From: Actinomadura violacea | GTDB lineage: Bacteria; Actinomycetota; Actinomycetes; Streptosporangiales; Streptosporangiaceae | Assembly: GCF_017573465.1 (NCBI RefSeq) | Contig: NZ_JAGEPF010000001.1 | Span: 62,001-126,000, forward strand | Reading direction: 5' to 3' | DNA: 64,000 nucleotides | Shown: positions 35,810-43,427 of the stretch, piece after piece | Layout: each line of letters starts with the position of its first letter | How positions within the stretch are numbered: the first letter of the stretch is position 1 | Program-made: the position numbers and the translations under genes | The notes under the pieces: model-generated | Database searches by the model: none | What the model was told of the DNA's origin: nothing | What the model saw: the letters and a program-made list of their open reading frames with translations, nothing else

Positions 35810-35830
35810 TTATGCCTCTCAGTGGCATAA
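35810..35830. promoter_or_regulatory. Candidate TetR operator
   Basis: TTATGCC-TCTCAGT-GGCATAA is a perfect 7+7 inverted repeat with 7 nt spacer between the divergent TetR and oxidoreductase genes, the usual place and size of a TetR operator. Confidence 0.65.
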
Positions 35831-35867
35831 AGGAGGGACTGTTCTCTCCGCTGAAAGGCGACATCCC

Positions 35868-36797
35868 ATGCGCGCTCTGCTCATCGACCACTCGGCAGAC
35901 TCCGGCCTGCGCCTCGGCGAGACCGCCGCGCCCGTCCCCGCGCCGCACCAGGCGCTGGTGCGGGTGAGCGCCACCTCCCTCAACTTCGGCGAGGTCGAGT
36001 TCGGCATCGCCGCGGCGCCGGACGGCGCCGTGCTCGGCTGGGACGCCGCAGGCGTCGTCGAGCGCGCCGCGGCCGACGGCTCCGGCCCGGCCGCCGGCAC
36101 CCCCGTGGTCACGCTCGGCGGCGAGGGCGCGTGGGCGGAGCTGCGCGCCGTCGACACCGCGCTGCTCGGCGCCGTCCCGGCCGGCGCCGACCTCGGCGCG
36201 ATCAGCACCGTCCCGGTCGCGGCGGCCAGCGCACTGCGCGCCCTGGGCCGGATCGGCCCGCTGCTGGGCAAGCGCGTCCTCGTGCTCGGCGCCACCGGAG
36301 GCGTGGGCCGCTTCGCCGTGCAGCTCGCCCGCCGCGGCGGGGCCCGCGTCGTCGCCTCCACCGGCGACCCCGCCGCCCGCGGCGACGCGCTGCGCGCCCT
36401 CGGCGCCGACGAGGTGATCGCGCACCCGGAGCGCCTCGACGGCCTCGTGGACGGGGTCGTGGACAACGTCGGCGGAGCCCAGCTCGTCGCCGCGTTCGGC
36501 AAGCTCGCGCCGCACGGCACGCTGATCGCGCTCGGCCACGGGTCGGGCGAGGCGGAGACGTTCCCCTACGGCGCGCTCTTCGGCAACGAGGGCCGCCACG
36601 ACCGGTCCCTCGTCACCTTCTACCTGCTGGACGGCGCCGACCTCGGCCGCGACCTGGCGTGGCTGGGCGGGGAGGTCGCCGCCGGGCGCCTCGACCCGGG
36701 GATCGCGTGGCGCGGCGGCTGGGACCGGGCGGACGAGGCCGTCGCCGCCCTGCGGGAGCGCCGCCTGCACGGCAAGGCCGTCCTGGAGATCGGCTGA
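35868..36797 (+). CDS. Zinc-independent quinone oxidoreductase-like MDR protein
   Basis: A 309-residue NADPH-dependent medium-chain dehydrogenase. The GroES-like N-domain ([20 protein letters not shown]) lacks the cysteines that bind structural zinc; the Rossmann core has [20 protein letters not shown]. Quinone or enone reduction is typical. It starts 98 bp from a divergent TetR gene with an operator between, so it is probably induced by an electrophile. It stops 1 bp before the convergent TetR gene. Confidence 0.9.
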   Translation: MRALLIDHSADSGLRLGETAAPVPAPHQALVRVSATSLNFGEVEFGIAAAPDGAVLGWDAAGVVERAAADGSGPAAGTPVVTLGGEGAWAELRAVDTALLGAVPAGADLGAISTVPVAAASALRALGRIGPLLGKRVLVLGATGGVGRFAVQLARRGGARVVASTGDPAARGDALRALGADEVIAHPERLDGLVDGVVDNVGGAQLVAAFGKLAPHGTLIALGHGSGEAETFPYGALFGNEGRHDRSLVTFYLLDGADLGRDLAWLGGEVAAGRLDPGIAWRGGWDRADEAVAALRERRLHGKAVLEIG

Positions 36798-36798
36798 C

Positions 36799-37359
36799 TC
36801 ACCCCGCCAGGACGGCGCGGCAGGCGGCGGTGATCAGCTCGTCCACCTGCGGCGGCGGGGGCGTCCGGTCGAGCAGGTGGCGGCGGACGGCCCCGTACGG
36901 GACGTCGATCGTCGCGAAGACCAGCCGCTCGCGATCGAGGCCCGGACGCTGCGCCACGAAGGCGTCCAAAGCGCCGCTCACCTGCGCGTTCAGCCCGCCG
37001 AGCTCGTCGCCCAACTCGGCGGGCCACGCGGCCGCCACGTCCTGGCGCCGGTGCAGCAGGAGCAGCGCGGCCTCTTCGGGGTGCGACCGGCACCAGCGCG
37101 GCGTGTGCAGCGCCGCCGCCTCCGCGTCGCCGGCATCCAGTGCCGCGACGAAGCCGCGCTGGAACCGGCGGATGGCGCGCGTCCACAGCGTCGCGAGGAG
37201 CAGGTCGCGCGACCCGAAGCGGTGGTAGAGCGAGCCGGACGGGGCGCCGAGCCGCCCGGCGATGGCCGCGACCGTGGCCGCGCCGGGCCCGTCCTCGGCG
37301 GCGACCGCCAGCGCCGCGTCCAGGATCTCCTCCTCGCTGAACTTCGGCGGTCTTCCCAA
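36799..37359 (-). CDS. TetR-family regulator
   Basis: A 186-residue TetR protein. The helix-turn-helix is ILDAALAVAAEDGPGAATVA and RLGAPSGSLYHRFGSRDLLL. It is divergent from a frameshifted SnoaL-like gene across 65 bp, where TCTAGAAC and TCTAAAAC form an imperfect direct repeat that could be part of its operator. The ligand is unknown. Confidence 0.92.
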   Translation of the reverse strand: MGRPPKFSEEEILDAALAVAAEDGPGAATVAAIAGRLGAPSGSLYHRFGSRDLLLATLWTRAIRRFQRGFVAALDAGDAEAAALHTPRWCRSHPEEAALLLLHRRQDVAAAWPAELGDELGGLNAQVSGALDAFVAQRPGLDRERLVFATIDVPYGAVRRHLLDRTPPPPQVDELITAACRAVLAG

Positions 37360-37424
37360 CGCGGGCTCCTCCTGGTAGTAGTGGGTTCATTCTAGAACAT
37401 CGTCTCTAAAACTGGGAGGGCGGC

Positions 37425-37827
37425 ATGCCGGACGGACGCGACGTCGTCGCGGGCTTCTACAGCGCCACGCAGGCGGCCGACGCGGCGGCGATCCTCGCAC
37501 TGCTCCATCCGGAGTTCGAGGCGCACACCGCGCCCGGCCTTCCGTGCGTGAGCCGGCGGCACGTTCCACGGGCCGAACGAGACCCTCGAACGCGTCTGGG
37601 GCGCCGTCTTCACCGAGTACGACACGGCCCCCTACGCCGAGACCTGGCACGAGACCCCCGACGGGCTGGTCGTCGTCACCGGCCACTACCGGGGCACCGC
37701 GCGCGCGACAGGACGCGCGTATGAGGCCGAGTTCGTCCACCTCTGGCGGGTCACCGACGGCAAGATCTCCTGGCTGCACCAGTACACCGACACGGCCCGC
37801 TGGTGGGACGCCCTCGCGGCCGCCTGA
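37425..37827 (+). pseudogene. SnoaL-like (NTF2-fold) gene with a one-base frameshift
   Basis: The first 42 residues (RDVVAGFYSATQAADAAAIL, FEAHTAPGLPCVS) and the following segment in the next frame (GTFHGPNETLERVWGAVF, WRVTDGKISWLHQYTDTARW) together make a normal 133-residue SnoaL protein. One extra C near 37554 breaks the frame: deleting it turns CVSRRH into CVSGGTF. The rest is intact, so this is either a fresh pseudogene or a sequencing error. It follows GGGAGGGCGG and lies opposite a TetR gene. Confidence 0.8.
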
Positions 37828-37855
37828 AGACCCCGGCGGTGGGACACTGCCCGAC

Positions 37856-38506
37856 GTGAGCGAAGGAGAGGGGACGGCCCGGCGCGGCCGGCTGACCCGC
37901 GACCGCATCGTCGCGGCGGCGGCGCGGATCGTCGGACGCGAGGGCAGCGCGGCGCTGTCGATGCGGAAGGTCGCCGACGAGCTGGGCAGCGCGCCGATGA
38001 GCATCTACCGGCACGTCCGCGACAAGGACGAGCTGCTGGTGCTCGTGCTCGACCGCATCGTCGCCGAGCTGCCCCGCCCCGACCTCCCGGACGCGCCGCG
38101 CGAACGGCTGCTGACCTTGCTGGCCTGGGAGCACGACGAGCTGGCGAAGCGTCCGTGGATCGCCGGGGTGCTCGCCGGCGGCGACCTGATGGCGCCCGCG
38201 ATCGTGTGGCTGCTCGAAGAGATCTACGCCGCCTGGCGGGCGTGCGGGCTGACGCTCGCGCAGGCGGCCGCCGCCAACCGGATCGTCTGGGGCTTCCTGC
38301 TCAGCGACCTGCTGCGCCGCGCGGACGCCCCGCCCGGCCGGGCGCCGTACCAGGACGCCGTCCCCGCGACCGCCGACCCCGCCGTCCACCCGAACCTCGC
38401 CGCGCTGGCCGGCTACTGGACCGCGCCCGGCCGCCGCGACCACTTCGCCGCCGACCTGCCGTCCCTGGTGGACGCGCTGATCGCCACGCCGCCCGCCGCC
38501 GTTTGA
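37856..38506 (+). CDS. TetR-family regulator (TetR_C_1-like ligand domain)
   Basis: A 216-residue regulator: RDRIVAAAARIVGREGSAAL, VADELGSAPMSIYRHVRDKD, and a C-domain with LLTLLAWEHDELAKRPWIAG. The GTG start is 28 bp after the SnoaL gene. Its stop codon overlaps a TTGACA hexamer and is followed by a perfect 16 bp palindrome before another SnoaL gene, which it likely controls. Confidence 0.92.
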   Translation: MSEGEGTARRGRLTRDRIVAAAARIVGREGSAALSMRKVADELGSAPMSIYRHVRDKDELLVLVLDRIVAELPRPDLPDAPRERLLTLLAWEHDELAKRPWIAGVLAGGDLMAPAIVWLLEEIYAAWRACGLTLAQAAAANRIVWGFLLSDLLRRADAPPGRAPYQDAVPATADPAVHPNLAALAGYWTAPGRRDHFAADLPSLVDALIATPPAAV

Positions 38507-38528
38507 CATCGATGCGTACGCGTACGCA
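38503..38528 (+). promoter_or_regulatory. -35 hexamer and perfect 16 bp palindromic operator
   Basis: TTGACA at 38503-38508 overlaps the TetR stop. TGCGTACGCGTACGCA at 38513-38528 is a perfect palindrome in the -35/-10 spacer, 11 bp before the SnoaL ATG. A repressor there would block the promoter; the TetR protein encoded just upstream is the natural candidate. Confidence 0.65.
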
Positions 38529-38538
38529 CCATGGGTCC

Positions 38539-38940
38539 ATGGACACGCGAACCCTGTACCGCCGCTGGCTCTTCGACGCCTGGACCGGCGACTACGGCGT
38601 CCTCGACGAGATCCTCGCGCCCGGCTTCGTCGGCCACTGGCCGGGCATGGACGTCCACGGCCCGGACGGCGCCGCCGAGCAGATCCGCCGCTCCCACGAG
38701 TACTTCTCCGACATCGAGACCACCCTGGACGTCGGCCCCCTCGCCGACGGCGACCTGGTCGCCGCCCGCTGGACCTTCCACGGCTCCTATCAGGGCGGGA
38801 TCCCCGGCGCCACGGCCGCGCCCGGCACCCGCATCGCCTTCGCCGGCCACGACCTGTTCCGCGTCGAGGACGGCCGGTTCGCCGAGTACTGGCCGGTCTC
38901 CGACGGCCTCGGCATGATGCAGGCGCTCGGCGCCGTCTGA
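38539..38940 (+). CDS. SnoaL-like polyketide-cyclase/ester-cyclase family protein
   Basis: A 133-residue NTF2-fold protein with the SnoaL pattern RRWLFDAWTGDYGVLDEILA, FVGHWPGMDVHGPDGAAEQI, VAARWTFHGSYQG and FAGHDLFRVEDGRFAEYWPV. Distant from antibiotic cyclases, such proteins usually handle small hydrophobic ligands. It is transcribed from a promoter with a palindromic operator after a TetR gene. Confidence 0.9.
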   Translation: MDTRTLYRRWLFDAWTGDYGVLDEILAPGFVGHWPGMDVHGPDGAAEQIRRSHEYFSDIETTLDVGPLADGDLVAARWTFHGSYQGGIPGATAAPGTRIAFAGHDLFRVEDGRFAEYWPVSDGLGMMQALGAV

Positions 38941-38982
38941 ACCCCTTTGCGGGGCTTCGCCGCCGCTTGTAGAACTCTGTCC

Positions 38983-39528
38983 ATGCCCCCCGAACTCGTC
39001 CGTCCCACGACCGCCGTCCAGGCCTCCTTCGTCGCCGCGATGGCGGAGTTCCGCGACGAGGGGCGCGGCGGCCCCGGCGACCGCAGCCAGATCGGCCGCG
39101 ACCTGCGCGACCCCGGCCTCGGCGAACTGGCCGACCCGGGCGTCTTCGCCGCCTACGTGGCCCGCGTCAACGCCGACGCGCTCCCGGAGTCGCCGCGCCC
39201 CCGGGGCTTCGTCCCGTCCACCACGTTCTGGCTGGTGGACGGCGACGAGTACCTCGGCCGCATCCAGGTCCGCCACCGGCTGACCGCATGGCTGCGCGAC
39301 GTCGGCGGGCACATCGGCTACGACGTCCGCGAGTCCGCCCGCCGCCGCGGGCACGCGTCGCTGATGCTCCGCGAGGTCCTCCCGCACGCCCACCGCCTCG
39401 GCGTCGACCCGGCCCTCGTCACCTGCGAGGAGACCAACATCGGCTCCCGGAAGGTCATCGAGGGCGCCGGCGGCGTCCTCGAGGACGTCCGCGACGGCAA
39501 GCGCCGCTACTGGCTCCCGACCGCCTGA
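38983..39528 (+). CDS. GNAT-family N-acetyltransferase
   Basis: A 181-residue acetyltransferase. The acetyl-CoA motif A is GHIGYDVRESARRRGHASLM, followed by LGVDPALVTCEETNIGSRKV and GGVLEDVRDGKRRYWL. The ATG at 38983 is preferred to an in-frame upstream start. Its last 22 nt overlap the convergent GNAT gene. The substrate amine is unknown. Confidence 0.9.
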   Translation: MPPELVRPTTAVQASFVAAMAEFRDEGRGGPGDRSQIGRDLRDPGLGELADPGVFAAYVARVNADALPESPRPRGFVPSTTFWLVDGDEYLGRIQVRHRLTAWLRDVGGHIGYDVRESARRRGHASLMLREVLPHAHRLGVDPALVTCEETNIGSRKVIEGAGGVLEDVRDGKRRYWLPTA

Positions 39529-39971
39529 AGGGCGAGCTTGAAGCCTTCGTGGCTGCGCGCGAAGCCCAGCGAGTCGTAGAAGCGGTGCGCGTCCTCCCGC
39601 TGCTTGCCGCTGGTCAGCTGGACGAGCGCGCAGCCGCGCTCCCGCGCTCGCGCGATGGCGCGTTCCATCAGCGTCCGCCCGAGCCCGCCGCCGCGCCGGT
39701 CCGCGCGGACCCGCACCGCCTCGATCAACGCCCGTTCGGCGCCGCCCCTGCCGAGCCCGGGGATGTAGGTCGCCTGCAGGCAGCCGACGACCGTCCCACC
39801 GTCCACCAGCACCAGCACCTCGTTGCGCGGGTCGCCGTCGATCGCCGCGAACGCCCGCTCGTGGGCGTCCGTCACCACGACCGACGCCGGGTCGACGATC
39901 TTCTCCTCGTCCGCCAGCAGAGCCAGCACCGCGGGCAGATCGGCACGCGCCGCCAGACGTACGCAAGGCAT
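39507..39971 (-). CDS. GNAT-family N-acetyltransferase
   Basis: A 154-residue acetyltransferase: VRADRRGGGLGRTLMERAIA pyrophosphate loop, CALVQLTSGKQREDAHRFYD, then the SLGFARSHEGFKL end. It is a clear paralogue of the protein at 42475 (both have YIPGL, LVQLT and the R-FY-GF-SH-G end). It ends inside the convergent GNAT gene. Confidence 0.92.
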   Translation of the reverse strand: MPCVRLAARADLPAVLALLADEEKIVDPASVVVTDAHERAFAAIDGDPRNEVLVLVDGGTVVGCLQATYIPGLGRGGAERALIEAVRVRADRRGGGLGRTLMERAIARARERGCALVQLTSGKQREDAHRFYDSLGFARSHEGFKLALQAVGSQ

Positions 39972-40078
39972 GGCGCCGACCCTAGCCTCGGCGCCGAAAG
40001 TCGTCGCCCCCAGGCCGGTCGATCCGCCCGGGCCGCCGTGTCAATACAGGTGACAGCGACCCGAAGAAAGGACCAGCG

Positions 40079-40405
40079 ATGCAGAGGATCGCCGTAGTGC
40101 AGTACAAGGCGCGCCCTGAGCGCGCCGACGAGAACCAGCGGCTGATCGAGGACGTCATGGCCGAGTTGGGACGCGACGACCCCGGCGGCGTCCACTACGC
40201 CGCGTTCCGCCTGGACGGCGACGCGTTCCTCCACCTCGTCTTCAACGACGACGACCGCGACGTCCTCCCGTCCGTCCCCGCCTTCCAGGAGTTCCAGCGC
40301 GAGCTCCCCGACCGCCTGATCCCCGGCACCCTCATCCGAACCACCGCCACCCTGATCGGCGCCTACGCCCTAACCCCAACCCCCCACCCAACAACCACCC
40401 GCTGA
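40079..40405 (+). CDS. ABM-like (antibiotic biosynthesis monooxygenase fold) small protein
   Basis: A 108-residue ferredoxin-like-fold protein. The start RIAVVQYKARPERADENQRL and the strand GDAFLHLVFNDD resemble ABM-domain proteins, and the tail is a proline/threonine run. The gene follows AAAGGACC. It ends just before a strong hairpin shared with the convergent XRE regulator gene. A function in small-molecule oxidation is possible but unproved. Confidence 0.75.
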   Translation: MQRIAVVQYKARPERADENQRLIEDVMAELGRDDPGGVHYAAFRLDGDAFLHLVFNDDDRDVLPSVPAFQEFQRELPDRLIPGTLIRTTATLIGAYALTPTPHPTTTR

Positions 40406-40413
40406 CCCCACCC

Positions 40414-40442
40414 AGGGGTGGGCCCCACGAAGGCCCACCCCT
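40414..40442. terminator. Bidirectional terminator hairpin
   Basis: AGGGGTGGGCC and GGCCCACCCCT form a perfect 11 bp stem around a 7 nt loop, between convergent genes ending at 40405 and 40441. Its right arm overlaps the stop codon of the minus-strand gene. Confidence 0.75.
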
Positions 40443-41655
40443 ACCAGCCGCAAACCTCGCGATACGCCTCCCGCAGGTCACCCACCCCCGGCACCCCCAA
40501 CCCGTCCACCGCCGCCACGACCTCCGCAGCCCGCCAGTAGTTGGACGGCACCAGCCGCCCGCTCGTCACCGCCTCAAGAGCCCGATGCGCCGCCTCCTCG
40601 GGTTGTTCCGTGGCGATCAGTGCCAGCGCCAGGTCCAGCCGCGCGGAGGCGGCCCGCCGCGGCCGCGCCGGTCCGCTCGCCGGCGCTTCCAGACGGGCGA
40701 GGACACCCCGCGCGTACGGCTCGGCCGCCGGATCACCGAGCCACGACAGCGTGGTCGCCGTATAGGCATCACTTTTCGCCGGGTCGTAACGGAAGTGATG
40801 CTCCGGCAGCGTGGGCACCGCCAATGGCGCGACGAGTCGCTCGACACGTCCAAGCGCATCCCGCGTCTCCGGTCCGGCGCCGAGCCGCGCCCACGCCCGC
40901 CCCTCCTGCGCCGTCGCCTGGATGAACGCCGACCCGCCGTGCGGCGCGATCTCCTGAGCGCCGCGCGACAGCGTGACGGCCTCCCGGTAGTCCCCATCGG
41001 TGACGGCCTGCCACGCACGCGTCTCCACCGTCCACGCGACGATCTCCGGATGCCCGGCGTGCTCCGCGAGCTGCGCAGCCGTCCGCAACCGCGCGGCGGC
41101 CGCCGACCGCCGCCCGAGGTCGATGTCGCACGTCGCCGCAAGCAACGACAGCCACGCTCCCACCACCACGAGCCGCCGCCGCTCAGCGAGCGTCATCTGT
41201 ACGTCCATGAGCCGCCCGACGTACCCGAGATGCCGCCGCGTCCGCCCGAGCAACGCGTCGGGCGCCGACCGCGGATATGCGGACGCCAACTCGTCCACCG
41301 TCAGCTCCAGCGCGACAAGTGTCTCCTCGCCCACATCGCTCGCCGCCACCCGCCGCGCCAACTCCAGTGCCTCCACCTCGTCATCCCCGTCCACCGAGGA
41401 GGCCCGCATGCCGAAGAGGGATTCCTCGGGGGTGTTGAGGGCGGCGGCGTAGAGGAGGCGGTAGCGGGGGCCGACCGCGTGTTCGCCGGCTTCGTGGCCG
41501 CGGATCGTCCGCTCGAGGTCGCGGAGGGACGGGAGGCGCTGCCGGACGCGGTCGGACGCCACCTCGCGGAACCGTTCGGCCAGGTCGGCGACCGTCAGGC
41601 CGCGGGCCTTCCGGGCCGCCCGCAGCCGCGCCCCAACGCGCTTCTTCTCGGACAC
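40441..41655 (-). CDS. XRE-family regulator with TPR-like C-terminus
   Basis: A 404-residue regulator. The N-terminal XRE helix-turn-helix (RLRAARKARGLTVADLAERF) is followed by an all-helical region with tetratricopeptide-like repeats (AAARLRTAAQLAEHAGHPEI, AHRALEAVTSGRLVPSNYWR). The GTG at 41655 follows GAGGTG. Such proteins often act with small DUF397-type neighbours; here two small genes of another type lie divergently across 127 bp. A CGGATATCCG palindrome in that gap could be its operator. Confidence 0.88.
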   Translation of the reverse strand: MSEKKRVGARLRAARKARGLTVADLAERFREVASDRVRQRLPSLRDLERTIRGHEAGEHAVGPRYRLLYAAALNTPEESLFGMRASSVDGDDEVEALELARRVAASDVGEETLVALELTVDELASAYPRSAPDALLGRTRRHLGYVGRLMDVQMTLAERRRLVVVGAWLSLLAATCDIDLGRRSAAAARLRTAAQLAEHAGHPEIVAWTVETRAWQAVTDGDYREAVTLSRGAQEIAPHGGSAFIQATAQEGRAWARLGAGPETRDALGRVERLVAPLAVPTLPEHHFRYDPAKSDAYTATTLSWLGDPAAEPYARGVLARLEAPASGPARPRRAASARLDLALALIATEQPEEAAHRALEAVTSGRLVPSNYWRAAEVVAAVDGLGVPGVGDLREAYREVCGW

Positions 41656-41672
41656 CGCAGTGCACCTCGTTC

Positions 41673-41682
41673 CGGATATCCG
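41673..41682. promoter_or_regulatory. CGGATATCCG palindrome at XRE gene start
   Basis: A perfect 10 bp palindrome 17 bp before the XRE start codon in the divergent gap. Autoregulation by the XRE protein is possible; the short length makes chance occurrence plausible. Confidence 0.35.
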
Positions 41683-41782
41683 CGGAGATGGTCCGTGTCC
41701 ACGCTCATCTCCGATTATCACGGTGACCTGCGCCACCCGTCATCGATTCACTGAGAGTGACCGATTCGGCACCGGACGAGGA

Positions 41783-42058
41783 ATGGCGGGCGACGAGATG
41801 ACGGGCGCGAAAAGGGGTGGACCGCCGACGCTGTTCGCGTGGGATGTCGTCCTGCGTCAAGGAGGCGAGTGCGGTGTCACGGACGACCAGGTCGCCGCGC
41901 TCCGGCACGTCCGGCGGGTCCTTCAGGAGGCGGACGCGGGGAGCCGGGGGAAGGTGCGGCGCGTCACGGTGGGGCTTTCCGGGCGTGTGGAGTACGTCGA
42001 GTTGGGCGTCGTTGCCGAGGCCTGGCGTGATGGCGTGGCGGTGGTGTGGGCGTGGTGA
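41783..42058 (+). CDS. Small protein of unknown function, XRE-associated
   Basis: A 91-residue protein, divergent from the XRE regulator. It is rich in short strands (RRVTVGLSGRVEYVELGVVA) with a helix DDQVAALRHVRRVLQEADAG. It overlaps the next gene as GTGA, so the two are translated together. No family is recognised. Confidence 0.7.
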   Translation: MAGDEMTGAKRGGPPTLFAWDVVLRQGGECGVTDDQVAALRHVRRVLQEADAGSRGKVRRVTVGLSGRVEYVELGVVAEAWRDGVAVVWAW

Positions 42059-42330
42059 CGGACGTCGAGCACCTGGAGCGGTTGGCCGCCGCGCTGGACG
42101 CGGCGGGCTGGACGGTCGGCCGACGCCATGAGGGGACGCCGTTGGTGCGGGTCTCTTCGCCGAAGGCGCCGCACATCGGGGACAGCGTCCGCGTGAAGGA
42201 CGGGGTGGGCGGGGTGCCGTGGTTCGTGTCGTCGTGCGGCGACCCGGTGGCGCCGTGCCATGACGTGCGGCGAGCGTGTGCGGAGGTCGGCGAGCTACTG
42301 GAATTGTTCGGGGCGGCGCAGGGGGCTTAG
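42055..42330 (+). CDS. Small protein of unknown function, partner of preceding gene
   Basis: A 91-residue protein starting at GTG 42055 within the upstream stop. An N-terminal helix (VEHLERLAAALDAAGWTVGR) is followed by strands and a short cysteine-containing turn (VSSCGDPVAPCHD). It resembles small actinobacterial proteins encoded beside XRE regulators. Function is unknown. Confidence 0.7.
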   Translation: MTDVEHLERLAAALDAAGWTVGRRHEGTPLVRVSSPKAPHIGDSVRVKDGVGGVPWFVSSCGDPVAPCHDVRRACAEVGELLELFGAAQGA

Positions 42331-42429
42331 GTGGCGCGCGGGCGCGTTGTCTGAGGGGTGGGGGCGATGCCGGAGGCGAGCCCCCGCCGCGAAGCTCGCG
42401 AAGCGAGGTCGCGCCCGCCCAAGAACGGT

Positions 42430-42459
42430 CAAGGCGCGAGCCGCTAGGCGAGCGCCTTG
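42430..42459. terminator. Hairpin between convergent genes
   Basis: CAAGGCGC and GCGCCTTG make a perfect 8 bp stem with a 14 nt loop, between genes ending at 42330 and 42475. It is a plausible terminator. The 90 bp before it hold only short G/C-rich imperfect repeats. Confidence 0.5.
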
Positions 42460-42474
42460 GGCCGGGCTTGAAAA

Positions 42475-42942
42475 CTACAAGTGGTACTTCATGCCCATGT
42501 GGGAGGGGCGGAAGCCGATCTTCTGGTAGAAGCGGATCGCGTCGGGGCGCTGGCGGTCGGTGGTGAGCTGGACGAGGCGGCAGCCGCGGGCGCGGGCCTG
42601 GTCGATGGCCCAGTTGATCATGGCTTGGCCGAGGCCGCGGCCGCGCTCGTCGGGGGCGATGCGGACGCCCTCGATCTGGGCGCGCTCGCCGCCGGTGTAG
42701 GTGAGGCCGGGGATGTAGGTGAGCTGGAGCGTTCCGGCGACGGTGCCGGCGACGTCCGCCACGATGAGGTGGTTGCCGGGGTCCTTCTCGATGGCGGCGA
42801 AGGCGGTGACGTAGGCCTCGGGAATCTCCTCGGCGAGTGTTTCGCGGGCGGCGCCCAGGGGATCGTCGGCCAGGAGCCGGACGATCTGGGGAAGGTCGTC
42901 GGCCGTCGCCTCGCGAAAGGTCACTTCTTGATCACGCTGCAC
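42475..42942 (-). CDS. GNAT-family N-acetyltransferase
   Basis: A 155-residue acetyltransferase with RIAPDERGRGLGQAMINWAI as the acetyl-CoA loop and GCRLVQLTTDRQRPDAIRFY before the end KIGFRPSHMGMKYHL. It is a paralogue of the protein at 39507. The GTG at 42942 gives the full N-terminal strand; a GTG 18 nt further in is possible. It is divergent from the WhiB gene. Confidence 0.92.
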   Translation of the reverse strand: MQRDQEVTFREATADDLPQIVRLLADDPLGAARETLAEEIPEAYVTAFAAIEKDPGNHLIVADVAGTVAGTLQLTYIPGLTYTGGERAQIEGVRIAPDERGRGLGQAMINWAIDQARARGCRLVQLTTDRQRPDAIRFYQKIGFRPSHMGMKYHL

Positions 42943-42988
42943 GTCACAAGGTTATCCGGGCGCTAAGTTGCAATGTTCACAACGACTT

Positions 42989-43013
42989 GTAGTACTACCG
43001 CTCGTAGTACTAC
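42989..43013. promoter_or_regulatory. Twin palindromes upstream of whiB-like gene
   Basis: GTAGTACTAC, itself a perfect palindrome, occurs at 42989-42998 and again at 43004-43013, with a 5 bp spacer. Centres are 15 bp apart. The pair lies in the divergent gap, 69 bp before the WhiB start, and looks like an operator for cooperative binding. Confidence 0.6.
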
Positions 43014-43081
43014 GTTGGGTGGAGACCACCCCAGAGCGAACCGCCGGTGGCCTCCTCACCATGCCCCGCAGGGAGAAAGCC

Positions 43082-43411
43082 ATGCACAACGACGAGAACG
43101 AGGAACACTGGACCGACCACGCCATCTGCCGCGGCGCCGACCCCGACCTGTTCTTCCCGATCGGGTACTCGGCGGAGGTGCTGCGGGAGCAGATGGACGC
43201 GGCCAAGGCCGTCTGCGCGAACTGCCCGGTGAAGGCGGAGTGCCTCGCCTGGGCGCTGCGGGTGGGCGAGCCCGACGGCATCTGGGGCGGGACGACCCCG
43301 GAGGAGCGGCGCTACCTGCGCCGGACGGCGGAGGCCCCCGCGCGGCGGCGGCTGCCGGTCATCGTGGTGCGCGGCGACGCGTCCGAGTCGGAGCACGCGT
43401 CCGCGGCCTGA
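43082..43411 (+). CDS. WhiB-family iron-sulfur transcription factor
   Basis: A 109-residue WhiB-like protein. C16, C45, C48 and C54 (AICRG, AVCANCPVKAEC) would hold a 4Fe-4S cluster, and GIWGG followed by EERRYLRR is the family turn and basic DNA-contact region. These proteins act with the primary sigma factor in development, redox response or drug resistance. Twin palindromes upstream suggest tight control. Which Wbl subclass it belongs to is not certain. Confidence 0.95.
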   Translation: MHNDENEEHWTDHAICRGADPDLFFPIGYSAEVLREQMDAAKAVCANCPVKAECLAWALRVGEPDGIWGGTTPEERRYLRRTAEAPARRRLPVIVVRGDASESEHASAA

Positions 43412-43427
43412 CGGCCCGGCCGCCGCG

